64,000 bases of DNA from Cruorifilaria tuberocauda (GCA_013365365.1 JABVXU010000265.1:1-64000), one strand, 5' to 3'; shown: positions 24,764-37,472, counted from the stretch's first letter. Translations and numbers: made by a program. The notes: generated by a model from the sequence alone, not told the origin.

Positions 24764-27700
24764 AAAAGCTTAATATACCTGGAAGTACTACGGATGAGTT
24801 TAGAACGCTAAAGTTGAATGGGCATGTTGGATTTGATTCTCTTCCGCATCAGTTGGTCCGAAAATGTACTGAACGAGGGTAATTGTAAAAACAGATTTAA
24901 TTCGAGTATTCCATATAGTTTTCATCTTAAAAAGTTAAAACATTGTGGCCGAACGGACTTCTTAAGATTTCATGGAATCTTAAGTCGATACAGGAAACTA
25001 CGTACAGCTGAAATTTCGTTGCAGTCATTCAGTGACTGATTCACTTTTTCTTTTTCTGATCAACTTATATAGAAGTTTTTTAGGTTTCAGTTCAATTTAA
25101 TGTGCGTTGGTGAAACAGGCATGGGTAAAACAACATTGATAGAATCTCTGTTTAATATGAAGCTTGAATTTCGTCCCTGTAATAATGAGCTTAAAACTGT
25201 AGAACTGCTCTCAAGGACATATGGTAAATACGTTGCAATTATTGTTTTGTGGCATCATCCTGTTCATAAACTTTTTCGTTTCTAACCACTTGTATTCCAG
25301 ATGTTGTAGAAGGTGGAATTCGACTAAAGTTAACCATTGTTGAAACAGCCGGATTTGGTGACCAGCTTGACAAAGACAGAAGGTTATATATATTACTAAT
25401 AGCTTTTTAATGCATCAATTTATATAACTCATTTTTGACTTTTAAATTGTAGCACTGATGACAGTAATGTCATTTATGTTTTACCCATAATAACTGCTCT
25501 TTCCTGAGGTATAGCTCTAACTAGTTAAGTTTTATCTGAGAAAAAAGCAGACATTTGAGGTATGTTTAAGTTAAAAATTAACATATATGTGCGTCTTATT
25601 CTACTATTCGTCAAGCTTTGTAGGCAAGAGTTATACTTTCTTTTTTCGCATTAAAATTATATATGGGCTCAACTCTGGTTTACATATTAAAAATAATAGT
25701 CTAATTCCTATATCCATATCTATTATCTCTATGATCTCCAATACATACTTAAACGATTGTTGTTTCATTTCAGCGCTCAGGTAATCGTTGATTTTATCAA
25801 TGAGCAATTCGAAAAATATTTGAAGGAAGAGTTAAAAATCAAACGTTGCTTGGATTATTACGATGATACACGTATTCATGCTTGTCTTTACTTCATATCG
25901 CCTACAGGACATGGGTCTGTATAATAATTTTTTTATCAAAACATATAAATTGATAATGCAAGGAAAACTAACGGCTGTTTTTCTGGTTAAGGAAGGGATG
26001 CAGTTTCACCAGTTTTTTGTATGAAGAATTTTTTCGAAGGGACAGAATTATCGCATTTGCTTTGTGTCACACTGTTTTTCTCAGCTTTGTTTTTTCTTTT
26101 TTCCCCAGCATGTAACTGGTGATTGAAATCAATTTTGTAATGGTATAATTTAGAAAGATTTTGTGGATCACATTTTTGACTTTTCTTTAAAAAACGATCT
26201 TTAAGTGCATTTCCCTGACTACGACTGTAATCATTTTTCTATTTTTTTTAAATCATAAATCGCCAAACAGATTAAACTTACATATGATGAGTTTTTCGCT
26301 TATTTTTCCAATGTATCGTCAAAATTTTCCCATCTCATTTCCATCCCATTTATATTCGTCGAACTTTTTGTTCCTCTTCTTTCAAGATTAGAATATTTTT
26401 TGTTACCTTTTCTTCCACCACTACTGTTAAAATATGCTAATAATGAAATTTATTGTTGCTAAGCAAAGTTTCCTTAATTTAACTGATTAACTCTGCTGAT
26501 AATCGTCTGATAAGACAGACTAAAAAAGTTCATTATTATCTGCTCTATACGATTGTCATAATCAATCTTCACTATATATCAGTACCCGAAGTTTTATTTT
26601 TAACTGTGAATACATTAGACTTTTACCCAACTTTAACGATGGTTATTAAGTAAATAATGGAACTTTATCTAAGAAAAAAAATGAAAAAAATAATCTAGTA
26701 TATAAAAGTAGAGTATTATCCGTTTCATTTCCGTCTACTTCGTTCAGGTATGGAAAAATGTTTTCTTTCAAAAATTTTTTCTAGTTTGATTGATATTTTA
26801 TTCATCTAGTGTTTTTAGTCTTGAGCGATATCTTATTAGATGCCAGATGAAATATATATGTACTTCTCAGATATATATGCATATTAATTTCGATATTTCT
26901 CTCATAAATATAGCAAAGTGTTAATCACTGATGTTCTAAACTAGCGGTTGCATCATATAAAACGGTTTGAAATTATGCACTTCCGGAATTCTCCAATGTA
27001 CTGCACGTTTCTGCTGAGTGACTGCCTACGATGTTGGATGAATTTTATATGATTTTGAGTATGCGCAATGAGAATTTGGTGAGGAAAAGTTGAATCACCA
27101 ACATTAAAGCATTTCCCTTCTTTCCATTGATTTATATCATTCGCTGCCATCTGGTCCTTATAGTCCAGATGGTCATCGTTCTCCACCTGCCATATTTATT
27201 GTTTTTTGGCCATACTATTGTTCCCTCCTCCTTTTCTCTGTTTAAATATTTAACTAATCTACCATGCGGCTTCTGGAAGAGAAAGAAGTCAGGATGAGGA
27301 ATTAATCTCTTCCATCATATATTTCAATCTTTTCTCTCAAAATAGCTTTTTGTATGCGAACCGCACACAAAATTTGTGAATTGTTTGAACATGTCACATC
27401 AAATAATAAAGCTTATACTAAGGGTGTTTTTTTATATCGATCATGATTTTGAATAAGGCGATTTCAAGGCTCACATCTCTTGCTCTTATTTTATGAGGAA
27501 AATCTTATCTTACTAAAGATTTATCTCTATTTTTCATTCTTTATTATGGAAAAGCGTGGTTGTGTCAAAATTTCCTCCCAGTTTTGTAAAAAATGAAATC
27601 TTTAGCGGAGTTTTCTTGATATTTATAAGGCGAAAAACTGTTGAAATTCTTTGTAGCATTTATGGTAATAGAATCATATGTCATTGAACTTTATCATCAT

Positions 27701-30700
27701 TTAATAAAATGATATGTTGACTCCAGGAAAAATAAATCTTCCTTATTCATTGTGAGAAACCAATGAATAGGGAAGATGAAGATTTATTTTTTAATATTCG
27801 TTTCCTTAAAATCATTCGATTATTACTGGAAATAGATCGCTTGCCAATTGCTTTTTTCTTTCTTTATCGGTCTTCTGTGTTTCATGCATTCTTGTGAGAA
27901 ACTACTTTGAGGGTGGTCTGTCCAATCGTCTCATGACATGGCATTCTCTATCATCCACTTCATTCTTTCACTGTTCCGTTTTTCTAGCATTGCTACGAGA
28001 GAAAATGAGATTGAATCATTAGCTATTTGCTTTTTAACTCTCAACATTGTGACCTCATAGATTTGGCATTTTTTTATTCTGAAAATGTTTTCTACCAAAT
28101 AAGATGCAAAAATATTTTTTGAAAACTAAGATGCTTTGACGAAGTGTTTTTGTCTTAATATTTTTCCAAAACATCGTAATGAAAGGAGTAGTTATGGTTA
28201 CAAAAAGGATTAACCTGGTTCTTAACTATTTAAATACTTGTTGAAATACTTTCTAAATTTCGGGCAGGGAAACTATGAATATTGATTACATTGAGCGAAT
28301 TTAAGTTTTAATTCCGATTTCCTCTTTCTATTCGCCGTTAATAAAAAGTGATTACAAAATAATTTTCAATTTATTTCATCCATCACACTTGCATACTTTT
28401 CACTTATTTCTCTTTGAAGTGGAAGTTTTTGCAGAACTTTGTGCGAAAAATATTTTGATCTTCTACTTTCTGGGTTACTATCTTTTCATTCTTTTAATTC
28501 CTTCTTTTAATCTTCCTCTTGTTTACTGTACAGTATCATGATGTTACGTTTTTTGATATTCGTGTGTAATACTAATTGAACTTCTTAGAATTACTAACGA
28601 TAATAGTAGTTAAATTGGTAATAAATTCGAATTTGTAGTAATGTCCCTAACCTTGTTCATTCTGCTCTTGCAGTTCTTATCTATCATGACAACATTATCA
28701 TTTATTATCTCATTACAGTAAAATGTTTCTGCTATATATTTCCATGATTAGTGGTACTCTTATGAAGAAAATCTAGTTGTTTCTCAATACCTTCAACATT
28801 TCCTGACAGTCCTAATGTATCCTAATGTTTTATTTTTGAGCAAATGAATTTGATTTTAATTAATATTTAACCTTGTAGTAAGGCGTATCCGTCCGAAATT
28901 ACCAAAAATATTCTGCATAAATTGTCTGAATAATTATTGAATAAATGATAAAATTATTTTATTATTATTTTCACTTCAATTTATTTTTTGAAGCTTTTTT
29001 CTACTCCTTTTTTTCGTATTTTAATGATTAAATTCTGAAAATTTTAACCAAAGCAACAACTTTTGATCAAAATATTTCACATGATCTTCTTCTTGTCACT
29101 TTTAAACATATTTTATATCATTTACGAGAACGGAACTTCAGAATTTAAGTCGGGATTAGAACCTCATGCATGCCTTTTTATGAAATTTATTTTTATAGAA
29201 TTCATAGATCAGGAACTTTAAAAATCTAGAGATTTTGAAATAAGTCCTATTTTGTCGAATTTTTGAAAGAGCGGATATGATTGAAATTCGTGAGATTTTG
29301 CAGACTATTACAGTTATGTTTTTAGTATGAATAATGCTTTTAGTTTAATTCTTTTTAGATATGAAAATTTACATTTGTTCTTTTTTTATTTTTCCTCTCT
29401 TTTCAGACTTAAAGCACTCGATGTTGTAACGCTGCAGCGACTTGCAGAACGGGTGAACGTTATACCCGTGATCGCAAAAGCTGATACCACCTGTAAAGAT
29501 GAACTTATCAGATTCAAAAGCAAGGTGTCCTTTTATTTTATTTAAAAAATATCATTGTTTGGCAACTAATAAAAGTTTAAGCTTCATAATAATTGTATCA
29601 TTCCAATCTTTTAGTTCCACATTTACCAGGTGATATACTTAAATCAGATGGAAGTGCGTGTTCTCTTAGGAGTTAGGTCTTTTATTTTATTATTTTAATC
29701 TTTCACCATTTTTGTATAATCATTAATGAAAAAATTGTATAGAGGATTTGATATTTAACTAGTAGTTAAGGAAACGCACTATATTGAATGCTGCAATGAA
29801 CATTCCATGGTTTTTATCTCACGTTTCTATTAATTTGAAACTTATTGTGCTGAAATTTCCGTGATATATTAATTTTTTTTCAGATTTTAAGCGAGTTGCG
29901 AAGCCATAATATTCCCATCTATCAGTTTCCGACTGACGACGAGACGGTTCGAGCAATAAATACGGAATTAAATCAGCTTGTGCCATATGCTGTCGTGGGC
30001 AGTACTGATTTTGTAAAAAAAGAAAACGGCAAAATGGTTCGAGCACGCCGATATCCATGGGGGATGGTTGAAGGTATGTATTACTCGTTTTCTATACACA
30101 GATCAATTTTCATGAAATGCAAAGCTTGAATCTTTGGTGCATAGTAATTGAATATAAATATGAATAGTAATAACTAATAAGATGGTGAATGAAAGGATTA
30201 AACATTTGACATTTAACATTTGGGCCGGTATGGTGAGTTTCGTCATTGCCCTACATTACTTAAATAGACGATACATTGTGTTGAATTTCTTATTATTTAA
30301 TTGCAAACCAAATTTCCTGTTGATTGATTAGAGCATGCATTTATCGAAATTTAAAATCTGATTTCAAAATATAGTCGAAAATGAGGAACACTGCGATTTC
30401 GTCAAATTGCGTGAGGCACTATTGCGTACAAACGTGGATGCATTACGTGAGCGAACGCATAGAGTGCTGTATGAAGCATATCGTCGTGAACGTTTACGCG
30501 CGATGAAAGTTGGTGATGGTGATACGGGGCCGAAAATGATGGAAGCTTTTGCACAGGTCTTTTTTGCAAATTTATCTATATTTCCTTTCTTCTTCAAATA
30601 GTACAAATAGTGATGTAGTGTAAATAACACTAATCGTTCTATGAGTGGAACAATTTACGGTGAAAATATCATTTTATACTTCTTACAAACCTACAAAGGA

Positions 30701-31271
30701 AAATTAAATATTTATCGAGGTAATTATTAGAAGAATTAAAATATGACACATTAGATTTAGTTGGACACGAGACTTGCATTAGAGAACTTCTTCATTTTAC
30801 AACATTTAATTCGCATGAGCTCATTGTTAGCATCATTTTAATCGATTACAATAAACTTTTTACAGAAACAGCGTGAATTCATTGATGAAATGACAAATAG
30901 AGACAAGGTTTTACGTGAAGAATTCGTTGCGCGAGTTAATAAGAAAGAAGAAGAAATGAAAAGGAGAGAAGAATTGGTTGGTTCCTTTTATTTTTTCTTG
31001 AAAACGATATCTTAAGATTTGTTTGCGGAAATAATGTCTTAAAATGTTTTTCATGCTTTAAATTTAATAAAATTCATAGTTTTTTTTCAAAAATTTTCCA
31101 ACTTCTGAAAAAAATCCTTTTTCTAATGGTTTGCAGCTAAATTTACGAACCAAAGAGATTAGCGACAATTTCGAAGAAGAATTACGACGTATCGAGTCGC
31201 AAATGCATACTTTGTTGGAGGAAAAAGCAAAGTATGAGTTGAAAACAGCTGGAAAAAAAGGAAAGAAGTAA
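24764..31271 (+). CDS. unc-61: Septin (SEPT6-group, UNC-61-like), conserved core
   Basis: Nine exons: 24764-24878, 25084-25223, 25301-25382, 25774-25914, 29407-29524, 29884-30073, 30375-30556, 30866-30976, 31137-31271. All phases agree and give 403 residues. Order: the septin entry motif [16 protein letters not shown]-loop GETGMGKT (about residues 47-54); a G3 region reading ETAGFGD (99-105) instead of the usual DTPG; G4 AKAD (182-185); the septin-unique element around [16 protein letters not shown] (from about 262); then a charged C-terminal coiled coil ending in a Lys-rich tail. Sequence and gaps match human SEPT6-group proteins and so nematode UNC-61, which acts with UNC-59 in septin filaments at the cytokinetic furrow and in morphogenesis. 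Donors at 25382 (GTTATA) and 25914 (GTCTGT) are weak but fixed by homology. The core's first exon has no start codon of its own, so translation must begin upstream. Confidence 0.93.
27146..27171. repeat. Small perfect hairpin
   Basis: CCATCTGG and CCAGATGG flank a 10-base loop inside the higher-GC patch of the septin intron. Eight base pairs; significance unknown. Confidence 0.6.
27728..27791. repeat. Near-perfect inverted repeat (hairpin) in the septin intron
   Basis: Arms 27728-27752 and 27761-27791 are reverse complements around an 8-base loop (TGAGAAAC). The stem has about 14 bp at the base, a 6-base bulge in the right arm (ATCTTC-type duplication) and about 11 bp near the loop with one G-U pair. 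The size resembles a nematode pre-miRNA hairpin, but a small palindromic element or miniature transposon remnant is equally possible. Confidence 0.7.
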
Positions 31272-32508
31272 GAGAGAATTGTTTTTCGTGTATCCCATCA
31301 CTTGCTGTTTGCTTTATTAATTTCATCTTCCATATTTCTTTCCTCATCTTGCTGTCCTGACAAGTTATATGTGCAGTTTGTATTTGATAAAGATATTGAA
31401 TTTTTTCCATCTTTCTTGCTTTTGTTTTTCTAATGAAATTAATTAGTTTGAAGAAATTTTATGGATGATAACTTTAAAAGCGTGTAACTTGCCGATTGAG
31501 GTCTTGTCTTAAAATTTTTTCGCTTGAAATGTCATAAATTCAAGTAAATTTATTTAATATTATCAAAAGGATATTTGGCTTCTTAAAAAAGTCGGTAAAT
31601 GGGATCGATATTTTGTTTTAGAAGTTTCGATAGTATGAAATTCATTTAGACCATCCTTTTCATTAAAATTTAATTGAAGGAAAACTGTTGAAGTGTTACT
31701 ACTTTAAATAAGTGTTTCAATTGGACCTCATTATCGAGCGTTTAGTCGGAAACTGTACGATCGATTCCTTTAATCATGAAATTGGTTTTTTTTTCTCCAT
31801 TTTTCGTTTTTTTGTTTTTGCTAGAATTTGTTATTAAATACGTGCGATTACAATAAAGTGTGATGAAATACTATACTCCATCATTGTAAATTTTGCAATT
31901 AGAGAATTTGAATTTAGGAACAAAAATTATTCGTGAAATTTTCGAATTTTTGGCTTTATTTAGTTTTGCAATTTAAAGATTATAATAAGTTTTTTGGGTA
32001 TTAATTTTTGCCGAAATTCTTGCGATTCGTTAAATCATGAAGAAAATAGGGTTTTGACTCACACAGTTATCATTCGAGCAATCCCAAAAATGGATAAAAT
32101 GTTGGATATTCAGCAACATTGTCTTCTTTCCTCATCTTTAAATGTAAATATTCTTTTGCTGGTGAGGAAGAATATTTGTTTTAATCTGAAGGATGTATTT
32201 TTTTTGCGCTTGAAAATGGCAGAAATTTTTGAAAAGTAGGGAGCAGTTTTTTTCTCACTTTTTAAGGTTCGCTTTCAGTTTTACGCTAAACACTAAGCAC
32301 AAAAAAATGGATATTGATCGAAAATCACTAAACACATGATATCGATGAATGACATGCTATAGATAACCATAGACAAATATCAGGAAGGAAACTGTCTCAT
32401 TATATCTAATTTGGAAAAGAAGGAATTCTAAATTTATTCCAGCAATTCTAATGATTCATTGGTCGTACTGTTCAATTCATGCATGTTAGAAGTTTTAAAT
32501 GATGTCGA
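31272..32508. other. Convergent 3' region between the septin and the repeat-protein gene
   Basis: No supported coding sequence. An AATAAA at 31852-31857 (plus) is a possible septin polyadenylation signal about 580 bp after the stop. On the minus strand AATAAA at 32433-32438 lies about 70 bp downstream of the repeat-protein stop. The septin ends AAAGAA|GTAAGA, which also resembles a donor, so an alternative C-terminal exon here cannot be excluded. Confidence 0.5.
32433..32438 (-). terminator. Polyadenylation signal AATAAA of the repeat-protein gene
   Basis: AATAAA on the minus strand about 70 bp past the predicted stop codon at 32509-32511. Confidence 0.5.
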
Positions 32509-35500
32509 TTAAGCTTCATTTCCTTTAGATCTATTTGATTTAGCTTTGTCTGATATTCCGGTTGAAACTGTATGATTAAGTTTCTTGTTCTCTGTTCTCT
32601 CTATCACTTCCGATTTTCGCTCTTCCTTTAGTTTTAGTTTATTGTCGTTGATCGATCGTTGTTTATAATTATCGACCTGTTCTCCTCCTCCGCTAGGACG
32701 TACTTCGATGTTTTCTTCGGACGACGACTCTGAACTGAACGGTCTTTCTTTGCTTCCTCCACCACTCTGAAATAACTAGATTTTTCATTAAAAAAGTGGG
32801 TAAAACCAAAGGAAATTAATAGTTAAGTAGCTTAAGTTAAGTCATGTCATAATTAACCTTTAGGAAATTTCCGTTTTAAACTTTCTTCTAGTTGCAGTAG
32901 GATACCAAAATGCATTCATCAAGACCTTCTAGAAGTTGCAAAGGCTAAAAGAATCTTATAACAGAATGGCCTTAAACATAAATCTGTCTAAGGAAAGCGA
33001 CCTTGTTTTTCTGGAGTCATTCTTTCGACGAATTACTAGAAGAATCTGTCGGATGAATAGAAGTTGAACTTATTGCTACGACTTTTCCAGTGTGTCCCTT
33101 TCTTTTTTAAAAATATGCCAAGTGTATTATAGATAATTTGAACAGTGATTAATGCTGGCTTGTGAAGTGACTGGGTAGTCGTGAGATGATGATAGGATAC
33201 AGCGTGCAAAAATACTCCCGTGTTCTTTGCATAATGGTAATACATATTTCTGGAGAGCCACAAATTTTCAGAAGTACAATGGGAGGTAGAATGCTAAACG
33301 AAATTATATAATCATGGATTTGGAAGAGTGATAACTACCTTATCGCTAGATCGATAACATAGCGTATAGAATTTAGCTGGGCATCCATCGTTTTTATATT
33401 CAGCTACAAAATATGTGCAAACACAGTTGGGATCTTTTGATGAACCTTCCACACTTTGTCCACAACTTCGATCTGTTTTCTCATGTGCCATTGAATCCAG
33501 CAACGGATTAAGTGGCGGACAGCGGCTTGCCTAAGGTTTCATTTTTATTCTATCCTTTATCAATATGAAAGATACAAATTGATTCAAATAGTATAAATAT
33601 TAGATACTGGGTATTAATTGTCTAGGTGGTATAACTATAATAAGATTGGACCTGAATAATGGATGTCTGAATAATTTTGCAATATTTGGTTAAAAGTAAT
33701 TTGGTTTTGATAAAAGAGAAGTATTTGATGGTAAACACTTCTTTTTACCATTGGATTGTTTAAATACGCTTTTTTTCTGCGCTTCTTTTTCAGTGCCTTC
33801 TGTATAGCTATTTTGTGATTGAACCTCATTAATCGGTTTTATTTTTGATTCCGCTCCATAACCCAACATCGCTTCGGCGCTATCATGTGATGAGATCGAC
33901 GGATTCTCTGGCGCTTCAGGAATGCTTTCAGTGGGACTTGGCGATTGAGGTTGATAACCGGATGACGGTGTTTTCAAATTATCTTCATAGCCTGTCGGTG
34001 ATATATTAGGCTGACTGGACTGAGATGATGGAGATGATGGTGGAGGAATTCTTTCAGTGGGATTTTCTGATTGAGATTCATAACCGAGCGGCGTTCCTGA
34101 CTGAGGTTCATAGCTATGCGGCGTTCCTGGTTGAGGTTGAGAGATGGATGGTGTCCCCGGTTGAGGAGAGACGGATGGCGTTCCTGACTGAGATTCATAA
34201 CCGGGTGGCGTTCCTGGTTGAATTTCATTGCCAAATAACGTTTCCGGTTGAGGTTGAGAAATGGATGGCATCCCCGGCTGAAATTGAGAGATTGATGGCG
34301 TTCCTGATTGAAGTTCATAACCAGTTGAAGTTTTTGGCTGAAACTGAACACCGGATGGCGCTCCTGGTTGAGGTCCAGAAATGGATGACGCTCCTAGTTG
34401 AGGTCCAGAAGTAGGTGGAGCTCCTAGTTGAGGTCCAGAAGTAGGTGGCGCCCCCGGTTGGAGTCCAGAAATGGATGGCGCTTCTGGTTGAAGTCCAGAA
34501 ATGGATGGCGCTTCTGGTTGAAGTCCAGAAATGGATGGCGCTTCTGGTTGAAGTCCAGAAATGGATGGCGCTCCTGGTTGAGGTCCAGAAATGAATGGCG
34601 CTCCTGGTCGAGGTCCAGAAGTAGGTGGAGTTCCTGGTTGAGGTCCAGAAATGGATGGCGCTCCTAGTTGAGGTCCAGAAGTAGGTGGCGCCCCTGGTTG
34701 AAGTCCAGAAATGAATAGCACTCCTGATTGAGGTTGATAACTGGATGGTATTCTAGATTGAGACTGATAATTGGGTACTGGCAAACCGACAACATATTTT
34801 GCTACATTAGGCTGATTAGGTTTAGCGTATGATGATATCATGTGAGTTGAACGGTATACCTTATGTTGTTTATCATTCAATGAGAGTGACTTTTCCTTTG
34901 GATTGCTTGGTTCTCTTTTAAAATTATGGAAATTTTTTTCAATTTTTTTAGATAATTTAAAATAATGAGTAGCTGTATAAAGAGGAATCGGTCTTTTTAC
35001 CAATTTGCTGGAACTTTTTTGAAGGTTCGTTTCAAATGGCCGAGATTTCACTTTATAATCAGAGGTTGAATCAGATTTGAAATCAGAATTCTGTTGGTAA
35101 GCTGATAGCGAATCATCTATATTTCTTTGTTTAACAACCGCTTTTGTCTCCTGTTTATCTTCAATCGTCCTTCTGTCTTTGGTAGATGAATTTGCTTCCA
35201 GAAGTGTCAAGACACGACTGGAGCTGAGCTGTCCATTACGAACGATCCATTTTGAAGAAGCATTTTCCCTTATCCCATCTCTTACTGCCCCAGACTTCAA
35301 TTTCAAGTCTATTACTTCTGAAAAACTTTTCATATTTTCAGAGTCTATTAGGATTAATGAGAGAGAGATAATAGCAGTAATATGACAGTAATAATTCAAT
35401 AAAAATAGTATTTATGTATACAACATCTATATATAACAACTTTTAATTTAATTGTTGATACCTACCATTTTGCCTAAGTTGTGAGCCTGAACTAACATGT

Positions 35501-35528
35501 GGTTTAAGTTGATCGCCGTATTTTCTAC
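32509..35528 (-). CDS. Pro/Gln/Ser-rich decapeptide-repeat protein with a six-Cys C-terminal segment (5' end uncertain)
   Basis: Minus-strand exons: 35466-35528 (RKYGDQLKPHVSSGSQLRQN), 33749-35317, 33339-33530 and 32509-32766 (stop at 32509). The large exon encodes a charged N-terminal part, then from about 34760 down to 34080 some two dozen 10-residue repeats of the type PSISGLQPEA / PPTSGPQLGA. The third exon has six cysteines (RCPP, SCGQ, NCVC, GCPA, LCYR); the last is Ser/Glu/Lys-rich. Upstream in-frame codons 35318-35399 look signal-peptide-like but have no usable initiator and end at TTTTTCAG, so they are read as intron. The real first exon may be 36555-36660. Phase does not match between the large exon's donor (33749, phase 1) and the 33530 acceptor (phase 0), so a small exon or different donor is missing there. 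Composition suggests an extracellular structural protein; no family recognised. Confidence 0.65.
34080..34760 (-). repeat. 30-bp tandem repeats encoding decapeptides
   Basis: The period is 30 bp. Three successive copies in about 34472-34561 are identical or nearly so; units towards the 3' end of the gene (34080-34370) are more diverged. Because 30 is a multiple of three, long open frames also appear in other frames and on the plus strand; these are artefacts. Confidence 0.95.
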
Positions 35529-37472
35529 CTGAAAAATAACTTGAAATTTTACCATTGCATCGATCTTAAAGTGGTTTTCTTTTTTGTTGATTATAGTGCT
35601 TTTGTAATCCATTGTTTTGATTATACGTCATGTAATACTAAGATAGAAATTAAAGTAAATATTTGGTATCTTCAATCGAGAATTGAAAGACTTTGAAAAG
35701 AAAAAGATGAGAAAAGAAAAAGAGAAGTAAATTTTTTCAAATTGATTTGTTGTAGCTTAAATTTGTGAAAAGCGAAATAATAGTTACTATATGTTACGAA
35801 AATTAATAATTATTGGAATACTTACGCGAAATTTGTGAAATGGAGAGATGAAAAATTGTCCACAAATACAATAGATGCCACAAATCATACATTTTTGAAA
35901 ATTAATTAATTATTATCATAAAATTTATTATTGAATAAGAAAGTAAAAGAAAGCCTAATTGCGATTTTTGTTTGAAAATCTGAAGAAAAGCTCGAAAATT
36001 TTAAATCAGAATTTAATGCGAGAAATCGAAATGCAACCATTTTGTTTGGAATAGTTTGATCAAACTGACATAACTTTCATTCTGTCCTCCTCGAATAGAG
36101 AAGCTGTGGGAAATAACTTGAAGTTAGATAGAAAATGAGTTTTGAACCAAAAGACCGGTTAAATTTTTAATAAATCTCTTCTGGGTAAATGATAGTTATT
36201 CTCTCATAAGCAATTCGGACAATTACAATTATTAGGTAACATGATATGATAACAAATTATATCAGGAGCGGGTTTCTATAATTCTGCTTCGGGGTATGTA
36301 AGTCTTGTTCGGTGTTATAGTCCTTTAGTCATTGTGCAAGTATTTTACTACCATCAACAGATGATAAATACATCCTTCTGAAACATGTGATATCATGATA
36401 TTTCTAACTTAGAAATAATCCGATCCAAAATTCATCTTCATTTACAATTACAGTAATTAAAGTGGAATTGATTCTGGAAGTAAACATTGCTTACAAATAA
36501 AGAATATTAATTTTATACTGTGTAAAATACTGTGCATAACGCGAACTATTTTACTCTTTTTCAACAATTTGCAGGTAAGTGAAAGAAACAAATTAGTTAT
36601 TGGAATAATGTAAACAATCGAACAGAATATGCTACGAATTCTGAGAAGAGTAATAATCATAAAGATCAGTATGGCTATTCAAAATCTTTTTGTAATTAAA
36701 TTTTTTGTTTTTAAGCCGGACAAAGTATTAAAATTTTTGGATGGTTAAGGATCTTTCTCACTTTTTTTATTGAAATAGTTTTGACAGAGTATAATTTTTT
36801 CTGTTACTTTCATCTTTGAAATTTATTTACTTAATTGTGCTAAGAACATTGTGATATTTTTAATCGAAGTATTGAATCACTCTAATAAGCACTTTCAAAA
36901 AATTTTTCTATAAAAACTTATTAAATCTTAGTTTTACACCTTCATTTTTACATTTATATTGTTTTTAAGATTTTCATGAAAATTAGCAATCAATTCGAAT
37001 TTATTCAATTTCTTTCTATTCGCATCAGTTAATCATCGTTCATTAGATAAATTCATTGTTTAATTTGTTCAGCGTAACGGAATAACAAAATGTTATTATT
37101 TAATGGAACGATGAAAATAAATGACACAAACATGCTTAAGTCCGATAAAACTTAGGTTGAAACTTATGCTTCTTCAAACAATTTAATCAACAATAATTAC
37201 AACGATATTTCATATGCTCATGTACAGGTAATCAAATCAGATTCACATTTAAAGAAATTAAAACAATTCCTGTCTTATGGAAAACTTTATGATATGGGAT
37301 AATTTACAGATGTTAGTCGGAATAATTATAATGGATTGAATCAAAAGGCAATTAAATAAATAATTTCAACGATACTAATAAATTTTGAACTGTTACAACT
37401 GCGCTCTCGGCATTTTGATTAATTTTAAATGTATTCAACATTTTTATCGATATATTCAGCATCAGTTACAAA
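35529..37472. other. Spacer between the repeat-protein gene and IFT121
   Basis: Apart from the candidate exon at 36555-36660, nothing coding was found. The interval must hold the 3' end of the IFT121 gene and the promoter of the repeat-protein gene, both on the minus strand. Confidence 0.5.
36555..36660 (-). CDS. Candidate first exon of the repeat-protein gene
   Basis: ATG at 36660 opens a hydrophobic, signal/anchor-like segment (MIITLLRIRSIFCSIVYIIP...) that can be cut at A|GTAAAA in phase 1. That phase is compatible with the exon at 35466-35528, and splicing would remove a 1.0-kb intron. The frame continues beyond the donor, and the donor is not strong. Inference only. Confidence 0.25.

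Larger units (their letters stand above)
25915..29406 (+). other. 3.5-kb intron inside the septin GTPase domain
   Basis: Homology shows that the residues encoded on either side (SPTGHG and LKALDVV) are adjacent, so the whole interval is intron. It contains a strong inverted repeat at 27728-27791 and a higher-GC patch near 26940-27200. A minus-strand open frame (26953-27186) in that patch has no recognised similarity or clean splice context. Confidence 0.85.

Noticed and set aside
34025..34667. Plus-strand Arg/Trp/Ser-rich frames over the 30-bp repeats
   Set aside because: Shadows produced because the repeat length is a multiple of three; the minus-strand frame has flanking spliced exons.
35318..35399. 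Signal-peptide-like start for the repeat protein
   Set aside because: The apparent initiator is TTG, not ATG, and the segment ends at a strong TTTTTCAG acceptor that joins the exon at 35466-35528 in the correct phase, so it is probably intron.
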